Below, piece by piece: positions 45,018 to 53,469 of a DNA stretch of 64,000 bases. A program made the translations under genes and the position numbers. The notes under the pieces were generated by a model. That model made no database searches and was not told the DNA's origin. It saw nothing but the letters and a program-made list of their open reading frames with translations. Positions within the stretch are counted from its first letter, which is position 1; the number at the start of each line of letters is the position of its first letter. Where the stretch lies: assembly GCF_017168235.1 (NCBI RefSeq), contig NZ_JABFAO010000004.1, forward strand, positions 1-64,000, in the 5' to 3' direction. This stretch comes from Rhodococcus sp. KRD197. GTDB taxonomy: Bacteria; Actinomycetota; Actinomycetes; Mycobacteriales; Mycobacteriaceae.

Positions 45018-46105
45018 GGATTGCGTTAGCAGCGGTACCCGCTTACGGTCACGTTTACCCACTCATGCCTCTCGCTCTAGCATGCCGAGACTATGGGCAC
45101 GACGTCGAGGTCGCCTGTGGACCTCCTTTCGCCGGTCGTCTACCCGTCCCGACCGTCGAGGGATTTCCGGACGAACTCACGCTGTCCGACGCCGAAAAAT
45201 ATGTCGCAGGGGTAGATCTCGATCCAGGGGATCCATTCGCGGCACCCCGGTGGATGTTCGGTGAGTACATCGGTTCGAGAACTCGTGCGGCTCTCCGGGA
45301 GATTTGGGCTAGGCGAAAACCTGATCTCGTGGTGTACGAAATGACCAACATCGGTGCCGGCGCTGCCGCGCAAGACCTGGGAATTCAAGCAATCCCCTTC
45401 GCTATCAGTCGTTGGGAAGGCTTTCCCGCACAATTGTTCGCCGACGCGAAAATCTCCCCCGAGGTCATGATCGATCCACTGCCACCTACCTGGCGCGGGG
45501 TGACTTCGGCGGGGTCACCCAGCCGACTGAATACTCGGACCGTTGCGTGGAGCGAACCCAGTGGCGCCAGTCCATGGAGTCATTCCAGCGGCACTCGTCC
45601 AAGGGCCTACCTCACCATGGGGACAGTGTCGTTCGGCGCAGTCGATGCTCTACGCCAGGCGGTTCACGAGACCTCTGCTGCGGGCTTCGATGTTCTGGTG
45701 GCAGTGGGCCCCGGAGGCGATACCCGTGCACTCGATCCGGTTCCTGCATCGGTGCGCGTGCTGAAATTCGTAGATCAACCGAACGTTTTGGCAGGAGCGG
45801 ATGTCGTAGTCCACCACGGTGGGACCGGAACGGTGCTCGGTGCATTGGCAGCGGCCATTCCGCAGGTTGTCATTCCACAGGCGGCCGATCAGTTCGCCAA
45901 TGCAGCGCGAATAGATGAGCTCGGAATTGGCCGGTCGGTACCCGCCAAGTCACCCTCCGGTGCGATCGCCGCAGCTGTCGCCGATGTGCTCGCCGATACC
46001 CATGCCATTCGAAGGCTGGAGGAGATCGCGACCGAAATCGCGAATACCCACGGTCCCGAATCGACCTGTCACGAACTCGAGCGACTCGTAGACCGCAGCG
46101 AGTGA
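45014..46105 (+). CDS. glycosyltransferase 2 (GT1/GT-B family)
   Basis: 363 aa. MRIALAAVPAYGHVYPLMPLA is a typical start; donor motif HHGGTGTVLGALAAAIPQVV, then PQAADQFANAARIDELG. It is somewhat short for the family (usual 380-420). Two transferases and a single sugar pathway suggest either two sugar residues or two attachment sites. Last gene of the second operon (41503-46105). Confidence 0.92.
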   Translation: MRIALAAVPAYGHVYPLMPLALACRDYGHDVEVACGPPFAGRLPVPTVEGFPDELTLSDAEKYVAGVDLDPGDPFAAPRWMFGEYIGSRTRAALREIWARRKPDLVVYEMTNIGAGAAAQDLGIQAIPFAISRWEGFPAQLFADAKISPEVMIDPLPPTWRGVTSAGSPSRLNTRTVAWSEPSGASPWSHSSGTRPRAYLTMGTVSFGAVDALRQAVHETSAAGFDVLVAVGPGGDTRALDPVPASVRVLKFVDQPNVLAGADVVVHHGGTGTVLGALAAAIPQVVIPQAADQFANAARIDELGIGRSVPAKSPSGAIAAAVADVLADTHAIRRLEEIATEIANTHGPESTCHELERLVDRSE

Positions 46106-46128
46106 GACAAGACTTCACGCCATTGGAA

Positions 46129-46770
46129 TCAGCGGGCTCCGCATCCGTGCAGGAACGTCCGGACCGCCGCTGCGACTGCGGCGGCGGTTTCCCCTTCCTC
46201 GTGCACGCTGCCGCAGTAGAAGGGCGGTATGGCCGCTGACGTCAACAGCGAGAAGTGCTGTGCAGCGGTATCGGAGTCGTCGATTTGTAGCAGGCCCTTG
46301 TCGTTCAAACGCTGGAAGTAGTGGGCGAGTTCCCGGCGAACCCTCATCGGCCCGGTTCGTAGCCACGCGTCGACCGTCGCTCGCGGAAGGTGTTTCGACT
46401 CAGCAGGCATCTGCAGGACAAGTGCGAAGTGGTCCTGGAATCGCGTCACCGTGGCGGACCACTCAGTGGCGAATGCCACGAACACCGCCTCGACGTCCGC
46501 GCCCGAGGCCAGACCACCGAGATGCCTGTCGATGAGCTCTACCTGAACGTCCGCGACTCGCGCGGCACTCTCGTGAATGGAGGCTCTGAACAACTCGGCC
46601 TTGTCCTCGAAGTGGTTGTAGATCGTGCGCGTCGACACCTTTGCTTCAGCAGAAATTGCGTCGAGTCCAGCTCTGCTGAAGCCTTCGCGGGCAAAGACGG
46701 CGAGTGCAGCGGTGAGGATCGCGTTTCGTTTGTCGATCAAGCCGCCTTTGGGGCGCGTGTTCGTGCTCAT
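46129..46770 (-). CDS. TetR-family regulator of the cluster
   Basis: 213 aa. DNA-binding domain at residues 12-60: ILTAALAVFAREGFSRAGLD, then ISAEAKVSTRTIYNHFEDKAELF. The C-terminal part is a ligand domain without recognisable likeness. It is divergent from the OmpR-type regulator gene, with 235 bp between them, and convergent with the glycosyltransferases. A local repressor sensing the product or a precursor is plausible. Confidence 0.92.
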   Translation of the reverse strand: MSTNTRPKGGLIDKRNAILTAALAVFAREGFSRAGLDAISAEAKVSTRTIYNHFEDKAELFRASIHESAARVADVQVELIDRHLGGLASGADVEAVFVAFATEWSATVTRFQDHFALVLQMPAESKHLPRATVDAWLRTGPMRVRRELAHYFQRLNDKGLLQIDDSDTAAQHFSLLTSAAIPPFYCGSVHEEGETAAAVAAAVRTFLHGCGAR

Positions 46771-47005
46771 GCTGGTTTGATCCCTTCCACGGTTACTTCA
46801 CCCGTGTTAGCCTACAACAACGGCCATGGCAAATAGCTGCATTTCATACTGTAATGCCTAGGCCGAGACCGAGCGGCGTTCCGCGCCGAGCGCCGCTCGC
46901 CGAGATTGCATCGGACCTTGGGCCGCCCGCTGCCGCGCGGCGCACGTGTATGTAGCGAGCAGTGACTTCCGGGACATTGAACTACTCAATCGAGGCGGGG
47001 AATAG

Positions 47006-47779
47006 ATGCTGGACACGATGAGCGCCAAGGGAACATGGCACGGTAACGGTGTATCTGCGGCCGACATTCAGGTGTCGAACGTACTGATCGTCGAGAACGA
47101 CCTCCCGCATACCGAGACGTTGGCGCGAGGCTTGGAACGGCACGGCCACAGGGTCAACTGCGTCGCCACGGGGGACGAGGCACTTCGTGCTCACGAGGAT
47201 GCGTCCATTGTCCTGATGGACTTGGAACTACCGGATCTTGACGGGCTCGAGGTATGCCGAGGTATTCGATCTATCAGCGACGTTCCCCTTATCGCGCTCA
47301 CCGCGCGTGAGACCGAGTTGGACTTGATTCTCGGTTTTCAAGCCGGCGTCGATGACTACTTGGTCAAGCCGTATCGCTTCCGTGAACTTCTCGCGAGAAT
47401 GAACGCCGTCAGCCGCCGAGCCCAACATTCGTCACACCCGGCCGACCGTGTTATTACTCATGGGCCCCTTCATATTGAAGTACCCGCGCGTCAGGTATAC
47501 CTCGATGGAAGACCGATCTCGATGACTCCCAAGGAATTCGATCTTCTTCATCTGCTCGCGTCGTCGCCCAGTTGCGTACTGGCGCGCAAGCAGATCATGC
47601 GTCGCGTCTGGGGTGACTGCTGGTCCCGGCGAACGCTCGACACACATGTCAGCAGTGTGCGCAGCAAGCTGGGGTCCGCCGATTGGATCATCACAGTTCG
47701 TGGCGTCGGCTTCCGGCTTGGCTACGACATCGCGAGTCGAACCATGAACGATCGTAGTCTCGTTCGTGCTTCGACTTGA
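47006..47779 (+). CDS. OmpR-type (atypical) response regulator, likely pathway activator
   Basis: 257 aa. Receiver domain at about 25-140: phosphoacceptor Asp 72 (LMDLELPDLDG), Thr in LTARE and Lys in LVKPYRF, but the acidic pair reads Glu30-Asn31 (LIVENDLPH) where Asp is expected. The winged-helix domain (about 155-245) is complete (MTPKEFDLLHLLAS, TLDTHVSSVRSKLG, VRGVGFRLGY). No kinase is adjacent. Angucycline clusters use such regulators (LanI, LndI, JadR1) as activators. ATG at 47006 or 47018-47021 could be used; the region 46771-47005 holds no other gene. Confidence 0.9.
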   Translation: MLDTMSAKGTWHGNGVSAADIQVSNVLIVENDLPHTETLARGLERHGHRVNCVATGDEALRAHEDASIVLMDLELPDLDGLEVCRGIRSISDVPLIALTARETELDLILGFQAGVDDYLVKPYRFRELLARMNAVSRRAQHSSHPADRVITHGPLHIEVPARQVYLDGRPISMTPKEFDLLHLLASSPSCVLARKQIMRRVWGDCWSRRTLDTHVSSVRSKLGSADWIITVRGVGFRLGYDIASRTMNDRSLVRAST

Positions 47780-47837
47780 AAATAGTTGCATCACTGCATA
47801 TCCACGGCTGTACGGACGATACCGAATCGGCGCGTTC

Positions 47838-47857
47838 TTGACGAAGTTTGACTTCGC
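47838..47857 (+). promoter_or_regulatory. TTGAC direct-repeat pair ahead of the rmlA operon
   Basis: TTGACGAAGT followed directly by TTGACTTCGC, again with 10-bp period. The pair lies in the 205-bp gap between the regulator and rmlA. CGAAGT-TTG-ACTTCG inside it is also a 6-bp inverted repeat, so a dyad-binding protein is an alternative. It is the third TTGAC pair at a cluster promoter. Confidence 0.5.
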
Positions 47858-47984
47858 CATGACACCGGCGGTCTTGTGTCGACACCGCAGCCCCGCGATG
47901 ATTGTCGTGTGCGTCGGACTATCCCGAGGCACGAACACTTCGGTCATCGGAGTCGAATGGCGAAAAAGTGAGGACTCTGAAGTG

Positions 47985-48854
47985 ATGAAAGGAATAATAC
48001 TGGCGGGCGGAAGCGGAACACGGTTGCATCCGATAACCCTCTGCGTCTCCAAACAGCTTCTTCCCGTGTACGACAAACCGATGATCTACTATCCGCTGTC
48101 GGTGCTCATGCTTGCCGGTATCACCGATATTCAGATCATCACCACCCCTCGTGATCTACCGGCATTCGAAGGTTTGCTCGGCGACGGATCGCGCTACGGT
48201 CTCGCCATCTCCTATGTGGAGCAGGCCGAACCGAGGGGACTGGCTGACGCCTTTCTGCTGTCCGAACGCCATATCGGGCATGAATCCGTGATGCTAGTGT
48301 TGGGTGACAACATCTTTCACGGACCGGGGTTCAGTTCCACGCTGCAGAAGACGGCCAGCGGTGTCGACGGGTGCGTTCTGTTCGGATACCCCGTCCGTGA
48401 CCCGCAGCGATACGGCGTGGCACAAGTCGACGACGTGGGAGCTCTGATCGATATCCAAGAAAAACCCACTGCGCCGCTGTCGAATATCGCAATCACCGGC
48501 CTCTACGCCTATGACAACGATGTAGTGGACATTGCGAAGACGCTGGAACCATCCGCTCGTGGGGAACTGGAAATTACCGACGTGAACCTCGCCTATCTGC
48601 GTGAAGGACGCGCGCAGCTGGTGGAGCTCGGCCGGGGATTCGTGTGGCTCGACACCGGAACGCATGAAAGCCTTATCGATGCAGGGCAATACGTCGAGAC
48701 CCTCGAACGACGACAGGGGGTACGGATCGCATGTCTCGAGGAGATCGCGCTCCGAATGAACTTCATCGACAAGGACGAGTGCTATCGCCTGGGAGAGCAG
48801 CTCGCCAAGTCCCCCTACGGGCAATATGTCATGGACGTGGCTTCCGGACAGTGA
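47985..48854 (+). CDS. rmlA: glucose-1-phosphate thymidylyltransferase
   Basis: 289 aa, makes dTDP-glucose from glucose-1-phosphate and dTTP, first step of all dTDP-deoxysugars. MKGIILAGGSGTRLHPITL holds the nucleotide-binding loop, KQLLPVYDKPMIYYPL the sugar-phosphate site. ATG at 47985 follows GAGG. It probably duplicates a housekeeping rmlA for cell-wall rhamnose. It begins the third operon (rmlA, aminotransferase, epimerase). Confidence 0.95.
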   Translation: MKGIILAGGSGTRLHPITLCVSKQLLPVYDKPMIYYPLSVLMLAGITDIQIITTPRDLPAFEGLLGDGSRYGLAISYVEQAEPRGLADAFLLSERHIGHESVMLVLGDNIFHGPGFSSTLQKTASGVDGCVLFGYPVRDPQRYGVAQVDDVGALIDIQEKPTAPLSNIAITGLYAYDNDVVDIAKTLEPSARGELEITDVNLAYLREGRAQLVELGRGFVWLDTGTHESLIDAGQYVETLERRQGVRIACLEEIALRMNFIDKDECYRLGEQLAKSPYGQYVMDVASGQ

Positions 48855-48919
48855 CGCCGGAGTCAGTCAGCTCTGAAGCACTACGAACTCGCCAACTCGA
48901 ATTCAAGGAGTGAAGCCGA

Positions 48920-50041
48920 ATGACAACGCGTGTATGGGATTATCTGCCCGAGTATGCCAAGGAACGAGACGATATCCTGGACGCTGTACATACCGTCTTC
49001 GAATCCGGTCGTTTGGTTCTTGGTGACAGCGTTAGCAGCTTCGAGGACGAATTTGCCCGATACCACGGCGCACCACACTGCACGGGAGTCGACAACGGCA
49101 CCAACGCAGTGAAGCTCGCCCTGGAGGCAGTGGGTGTGGGTCCGGGTGACGAGGTGATCACGGTGTCCAACACCGCCGCACCGACGGTCGTGGCAGTCGT
49201 AGGCGCCGGTGCAGTCCCGGTGTTCGTCGACGTCCGCGAGCAGGACTTTCTGATGGACACCACTCAGGTCGAGGCTGCAATCACGCCGAAGACGAAAGCT
49301 ATTCTGCCCGTGCATCTTTACGGTCAGTGCGTTGATATGGAATCGCTTCGAAGAATCGCCGACAAACACGATATCGCGATTGTGGAAGATTGTGCACAGG
49401 CGCATGGGGCGCGCTACAACGGAAGAATCGCCGGAACGATGTCGGCTGCGTCCGCGTTCTCCTTCTATCCGACCAAAGTCCTCGGCGCATACGGAGACGG
49501 CGGCGCCGTGGTCACCGCGGACTCCGAGGTCGACCGCGCACTGAAGCAACTCCGTTACTACGGGATGGAAAAGACCTACTACGTCGTTCGAAGCCCTGGG
49601 CACAATGCTCGACTCGACGAACTTCAAGCTGAGATACTGAGAAGAAAGCTCCATCGCCTCGACGACTACATCGCGGCGCGAAATTCGATCGCACGCCGCT
49701 ACGCTGAAGAACTGGGTGACCTGGAAGGCCCGGGTGGACTACAGTTGCCGAAGACCAATGAGGGCAACAGTCACGTGTACTACGTATACGTCGCACGACA
49801 CCCCCAGCGAGATGCCATACTCGACGCACTCGCAGACCGCGAGATCTCACTCAACATCAGCTATCCGTGGCCGGTGCACACGATGAGCGGCTTTGCGCAT
49901 CTCGGTTACGAATCCGGATCTCTACCCGTCACGGAAAAGCTCGCGACCGAAATCTTCTCGTTGCCGATGTATCCCTCGTTGTCCGAGTCCGAACAGGGAG
50001 GGGTCATCGCCGCCCTCAGGGAAGTGATCACAGGGCTGTGA
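48920..50041 (+). CDS. NDP-hexose 3-aminotransferase (DegT/DnrJ/EryC1 family)
   Basis: 373 aa, PLP enzyme. Lys 186 in [15 protein letters not shown] binds [13 protein letters not shown] carries the ring-binding Asp. After the 2,3-dehydratase, a sugar 3-aminotransferase would place an amino group at C-3, as in daunosamine-type pathways. AAGGAG is placed before the ATG. The stop overlaps the epimerase start (GTGA). Confidence 0.93.
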   Translation: MTTRVWDYLPEYAKERDDILDAVHTVFESGRLVLGDSVSSFEDEFARYHGAPHCTGVDNGTNAVKLALEAVGVGPGDEVITVSNTAAPTVVAVVGAGAVPVFVDVREQDFLMDTTQVEAAITPKTKAILPVHLYGQCVDMESLRRIADKHDIAIVEDCAQAHGARYNGRIAGTMSAASAFSFYPTKVLGAYGDGGAVVTADSEVDRALKQLRYYGMEKTYYVVRSPGHNARLDELQAEILRRKLHRLDDYIAARNSIARRYAEELGDLEGPGGLQLPKTNEGNSHVYYVYVARHPQRDAILDALADREISLNISYPWPVHTMSGFAHLGYESGSLPVTEKLATEIFSLPMYPSLSESEQGGVIAALREVITGL

Positions 50042-50661
50042 CCGCCGTCGGTCGGCGCCCTGTCCTCGGAACTCGGATCGACGGAGTCGAGGTGCTCCGA
50101 GCGGATGCCCACCACGACGAGCGAGGAAGCTTCGCCACCCAGTTCACTTCGACCCGCTTCGTCGAAAGAACAGGTCGCCCACTGTTTCCGGTCCGCGAGA
50201 TTAGCCACAACGTGTCGATGCGTGGCGTACTGCGCGGGATTCACCACACCAGCGTGCTACCCGGCCGCGCAAAGTACGTCTATTGTCCGCGCGGCCACAC
50301 CGAGCACTTTCTGGTCGATCTACGGACAGACTCGGCTACTTTCGGTGGCTGGCAGAGTGTGACGCTCACCGGAGCTGCAGCAGACGCGATCTACGTGCCG
50401 ATTGGCGTCGGGCACGGCTTGCTCTCCTTGGAAGACAATTCTGTGGTCGGCTATCTGATGTCGGCGCCGTACAAGGTTGAGCAAGAGCAATCGGTGGCGG
50501 CACTCGATCCTCGCATCGGGCTACCGCTTCCCGTGAACAAAATGCAGTTCGCGCGGTCCGAACGCGACTGCGCCGCTCCGACGTTGGAGATGTCTCTCCA
50601 GAGTGGCCTTCTGCCGAACATGGAGCAGTGTCGCCGCGCCGAAAAGGGACTGTATGACTAA
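50038..50661 (+). CDS. dTDP-4-keto-6-deoxyhexose 3,5-epimerase (RmlC-like)
   Basis: 207 aa cupin of the RmlC/DnmU/EvaD family. VLRGIHH (catalytic His about 69) and [11 protein letters not shown] are visible. In 2,3,6-trideoxy sugars it acts as 5-epimerase and gives the L-series. The order rmlA-aminotransferase-epimerase is one operon. The gene is convergent with the TetR gene and overlaps its end by 4 nt. Confidence 0.9.
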   Translation: MTAVGRRPVLGTRIDGVEVLRADAHHDERGSFATQFTSTRFVERTGRPLFPVREISHNVSMRGVLRGIHHTSVLPGRAKYVYCPRGHTEHFLVDLRTDSATFGGWQSVTLTGAAADAIYVPIGVGHGLLSLEDNSVVGYLMSAPYKVEQEQSVAALDPRIGLPLPVNKMQFARSERDCAAPTLEMSLQSGLLPNMEQCRRAEKGLYD

Positions 50662-51224
50662 TTCGCGATTCCCCGCATCAGGATTTCGAGACGGTAGTCC
50701 GCGCGAACTCCCTCGGGATCGTGGCCGTTCGCCCACGCGAGCGCGTTCGCGAGCACGAACACGTCCTCGCCGACGACGTCGTCCCGTACGCGTCCTGTGG
50801 CGCGGACGCGCTTCAGTACGGCTTCGGTGAGATCTTCCAGTTCCCGACAGATCTCGCCGAGTGATCCGCCTCGCGAACTCGCAGCCAGCACACTGTCGGC
50901 CAGTCCGCCGTACGCACCCGAGTAGTCCGACAACAGCCGCACCCAGTCTCGGAGTACATCCGACGCGTCGTACGAGGGTGTGTTCAGGCGATCCACCGCG
51001 CGTCGAAGCTCTTCGACGTGATCCTCGACGGCCGCGGCAATCAAGTCCGAACGCGTCGGGAAGTGGCGATAGAGCGTGCCGGGTCCGACGCCGGCTGATT
51101 TTGCAATGTCCTCGAGTGGGGCCTCCACCCCTCGATCGACGAACGCCCTCCGGGCCGCCTGAACGACCGCGTTTCGGTTGCGTACTGCGTCCGCTCTCAG
51201 CGGCCGGCCGGCCGGAGCGCTCAT
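50658..51224 (-). CDS. TetR-family regulator of the MFS exporter
   Basis: 188 aa. N-terminal helix-turn-helix (RRAFVDRGVEAPLEDIAKSA, then GVGPGTLYRHFPTRSDLI). It is divergent from an MFS gene, with a duplicated operator between the two, the standard layout for a drug-responsive repressor and its exporter. It marks the right border of the polyketide cluster or a linked resistance unit. Confidence 0.92.
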   Translation of the reverse strand: MSAPAGRPLRADAVRNRNAVVQAARRAFVDRGVEAPLEDIAKSAGVGPGTLYRHFPTRSDLIAAAVEDHVEELRRAVDRLNTPSYDASDVLRDWVRLLSDYSGAYGGLADSVLAASSRGGSLGEICRELEDLTEAVLKRVRATGRVRDDVVGEDVFVLANALAWANGHDPEGVRADYRLEILMRGIAN

Positions 51225-51248
51225 GAGTTTCTCCCTCAGCTGTTGACT

Positions 51249-51290
51249 TAAGCGGACGCTGCCTCCATATTATAAGCGGAGGGTGTCTCC
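51249..51290. promoter_or_regulatory. duplicated TetR operator
   Basis: TAAGCGGACGCTGCCTCC (51249-51266) and TAAGCGGAGGGTGTCTCC (51273-51290) are 18-bp direct repeats with 4 mismatches, start-to-start 24 bp. The second also contains CGGA-N7-TCCG, an inverted repeat of the kind bound by TetR proteins. They lie between the TetR gene and its MFS neighbour. Confidence 0.7.
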
Positions 51291-51330
51291 GATTAATCCG
51301 GAGGAGGCATCCGCATAGAAGGAGTATGAC

Positions 51331-52908
51331 ATGAACGCACCTGCTTTCGGCACGAGCGAAAAGTCGGCAACCGGACATCCTGCGCGCTGGGCAGCGCTGG
51401 CGGTGCTGGTCGTGCCAGTCCTGCTCACCTCGATGGACTTTTCCGTGCTCTATCTCGCCATCCCGGTCATCACGGCTGACCTGGCCCCGACGAGTAGCCA
51501 AATGTTGTGGATACTCGATATCTATGGCTTCGTGCTCGCCGGCCTGCTGATCACGATGGGCAATCTCGGCGATAGGTTCGGTCGCCGAAAGATCCTGCTC
51601 ATCGGCGCGGTGGTGTTCGGCGCGGCCTCGGTCTTGGCGGCATTCTCCACAAGCCCCGAGATGCTCATCGCTGCGCGCGCGCTGATGGGGCTCGGTGGCG
51701 CAACACTCATGCCGTCGACCCTGTCGTTGATCCGCAACATGTTCGAGGATCCGGGCGAGCGAGCAAAGGCGATCGGGGTCTGGACCGCAGCCTTCGCGGG
51801 CGGAGGGGCTCTCGGACCGGTCGCAGGCGGCGCGTTGCTGAACTTCTTCGACTGGGGTTCGGTGTTCCTGATCAACGTCCCGTTCCTGATCGGACTCCTT
51901 ATTGCAGCCCCCATTCTCGTTCCCGAGTTCCGCAATCCGTCGTCTGCACGTTTCGACATCGCCGGAGCCACCTTGTCGATGGCTGCTGTTCTGCCAATCG
52001 TCTATGCAGCGAAACATGCCGCCGAAATCACGGGTTGGGACGTGAAGAGCTCGATCTCACTGGCGGCGGGGGCCGTATTCGCCGCGCTGTTCTTCGTACG
52101 CCAGAGATCGGCCACCGACCCACTCGTCGACACGACACTTTTCAAGAGCAGGCGCTTCGTCGGAGCCCTCGTGGCCGTGACACTCGGCATCATGGTGTTG
52201 CTCGGACCCAACATGTACCTCGCGCAGTACCTTCAGTTGGCACTTGGATTCAGCCCGCTCGGAGCCGCGCTGTGGATGATACCGATGACCATTGCAGCGA
52301 TGGCCGGTTCGATGCTCGCACCGCAGCTGCGCGGATGGGTCGGCACCGCGTCGGCGATGAGCATCGGTTTCGTTGCGGCTGCCACCGGGCTGGGCGTAAT
52401 CGCATTCACACCGGCGGCGGACGGCCTGTCCATCATCGTGGGCGGCGGCGTCGTGCTCGGCGCGGGAGTTACGACGGTCATGACCCTGGCAACCGACGCC
52501 ATCGTCGCGGCCGCACCCCCGGATCGCGCAGGGGCGGCATCAGCGATCCAGGAGACCGGATCCGAATTCGGTGGCGCGTTGGGTATCGCGCTGATGGGCT
52601 CGATCGGAGCAACGGTGTACAAAACATCACTCGATCTGCCTGCAGATGTCCCCGCGATTGCTGAAGAGTCCTTCGCAAGTGCACGTGAGGTCTCGAGAAG
52701 TCTGCCCGAGGAGGTTGGAAATGCACTGTTCGAGAATGCTGCGGAAGCGTTCACATCCGGATTGTCGGTCGCCGCAACAGCAGGCTCCGTGGTGATGCTC
52801 GCACTCGCTGTCGTTGTACCGGTGTTGATGCGCGGCGAGTCGACGGACGCCGAATCCACGTCGGTTCGGGCCGACAGTAACTCGTACGCTAAGGAGTCCC
52901 ACTCATGA
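51331..52908 (+). CDS. MFS multidrug exporter (14-helix, QacA-like)
   Basis: 525 aa. LLTSMDFSVLYLAIPVIT in helix 1 and MGNLGDRFGRRKILLIG after helix 2 are typical of 14-helix DHA2 exporters. GAAGGAG precedes the ATG. Expression is probably set by the TetR protein on the operator upstream. It overlaps the MarR-like gene by 4 nt. It may export the cluster product, but could equally be an independent drug pump. Confidence 0.92.
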   Translation: MNAPAFGTSEKSATGHPARWAALAVLVVPVLLTSMDFSVLYLAIPVITADLAPTSSQMLWILDIYGFVLAGLLITMGNLGDRFGRRKILLIGAVVFGAASVLAAFSTSPEMLIAARALMGLGGATLMPSTLSLIRNMFEDPGERAKAIGVWTAAFAGGGALGPVAGGALLNFFDWGSVFLINVPFLIGLLIAAPILVPEFRNPSSARFDIAGATLSMAAVLPIVYAAKHAAEITGWDVKSSISLAAGAVFAALFFVRQRSATDPLVDTTLFKSRRFVGALVAVTLGIMVLLGPNMYLAQYLQLALGFSPLGAALWMIPMTIAAMAGSMLAPQLRGWVGTASAMSIGFVAAATGLGVIAFTPAADGLSIIVGGGVVLGAGVTTVMTLATDAIVAAAPPDRAGAASAIQETGSEFGGALGIALMGSIGATVYKTSLDLPADVPAIAEESFASAREVSRSLPEEVGNALFENAAEAFTSGLSVAATAGSVVMLALAVVVPVLMRGESTDAESTSVRADSNSYAKESHS

Positions 52909-53372
52909 GCAGCGATCAACCTCTCGGCTACTTGGTGAAGCAATTCGACAACGAATTGAACGACTATGTCGACACCGCTCTTCGAACAGAGCATGGGGTC
53001 GGCCGTGCACATTGGCAGGCGTTGCGGACCGCGTTCGGCGACCGCAAACTCCTGCTGTCAACGTTCACCAGCGAGGCGCGCACGTTCTACAGTGACGCGG
53101 AGTTGGCCGAGCTTCTGTCCTCGCTGACCGAGAACGGTTGGATCGACGTGGAGGGAGCAACGGACAGCGAGCGGATCATGGTCCTCACCGACCAGGGTGA
53201 AGAACTGCTGAATCGAATGATGCAGACACAGAATCGAACCATGCAAATTGCGACCGAGGGCGTCTCCGAAGCCGACTACGAGACCACCCGCACCACTCTG
53301 GATCGAATGGCGAGCAATCTGCACACTGCAAGCGCTGCGCTGTGTCGTCCCATGTCGGTAGAGATCGACTAG
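52905..53372 (+). CDS. MarR-like winged-helix protein
   Basis: 155 aa. The middle part (LLSSLTENGWIDVEGATDSERIMVLTDQGEELL) is the wing and following helix of MarR-type regulators; the recognition helix is less clear. It overlaps the exporter gene (ATGA), and the two are likely co-expressed. It may be a second regulator of the pump. Confidence 0.82.
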   Translation: MSSDQPLGYLVKQFDNELNDYVDTALRTEHGVGRAHWQALRTAFGDRKLLLSTFTSEARTFYSDAELAELLSSLTENGWIDVEGATDSERIMVLTDQGEELLNRMMQTQNRTMQIATEGVSEADYETTRTTLDRMASNLHTASAALCRPMSVEID

Positions 53373-53411
53373 GCAGTCGGCGCTGATGTGCCTGTGGCCC
53401 GCGTGCCTGGC

Positions 53412-53468
53412 TGCACACAAGTCGGGTCCGCGGGGCCGGATGTGACGCTGCGGGGCAACTTGTGTGCA
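53412..53468. repeat. 57-bp repeat, copy 1 (inverted-repeat ends)
   Basis: Begins TGCACACAAGT and ends ACTTGTGTGCA, a perfect 11-bp inverted repeat around a GC-rich core. 51 of 57 bases agree with copy 2 at 54386, in the same orientation. It lies between the convergent MarR-like and DUF559 genes and could also work as a hairpin terminator. Confidence 0.85.
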
Positions 53469-53469
53469 C

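Noticed and set aside
46835-46857. GCATT ... AATGC inverted repeat in the TetR/OmpR-regulator gap
   Set aside because: Only 5-bp arms; too weak to call an operator without binding data.
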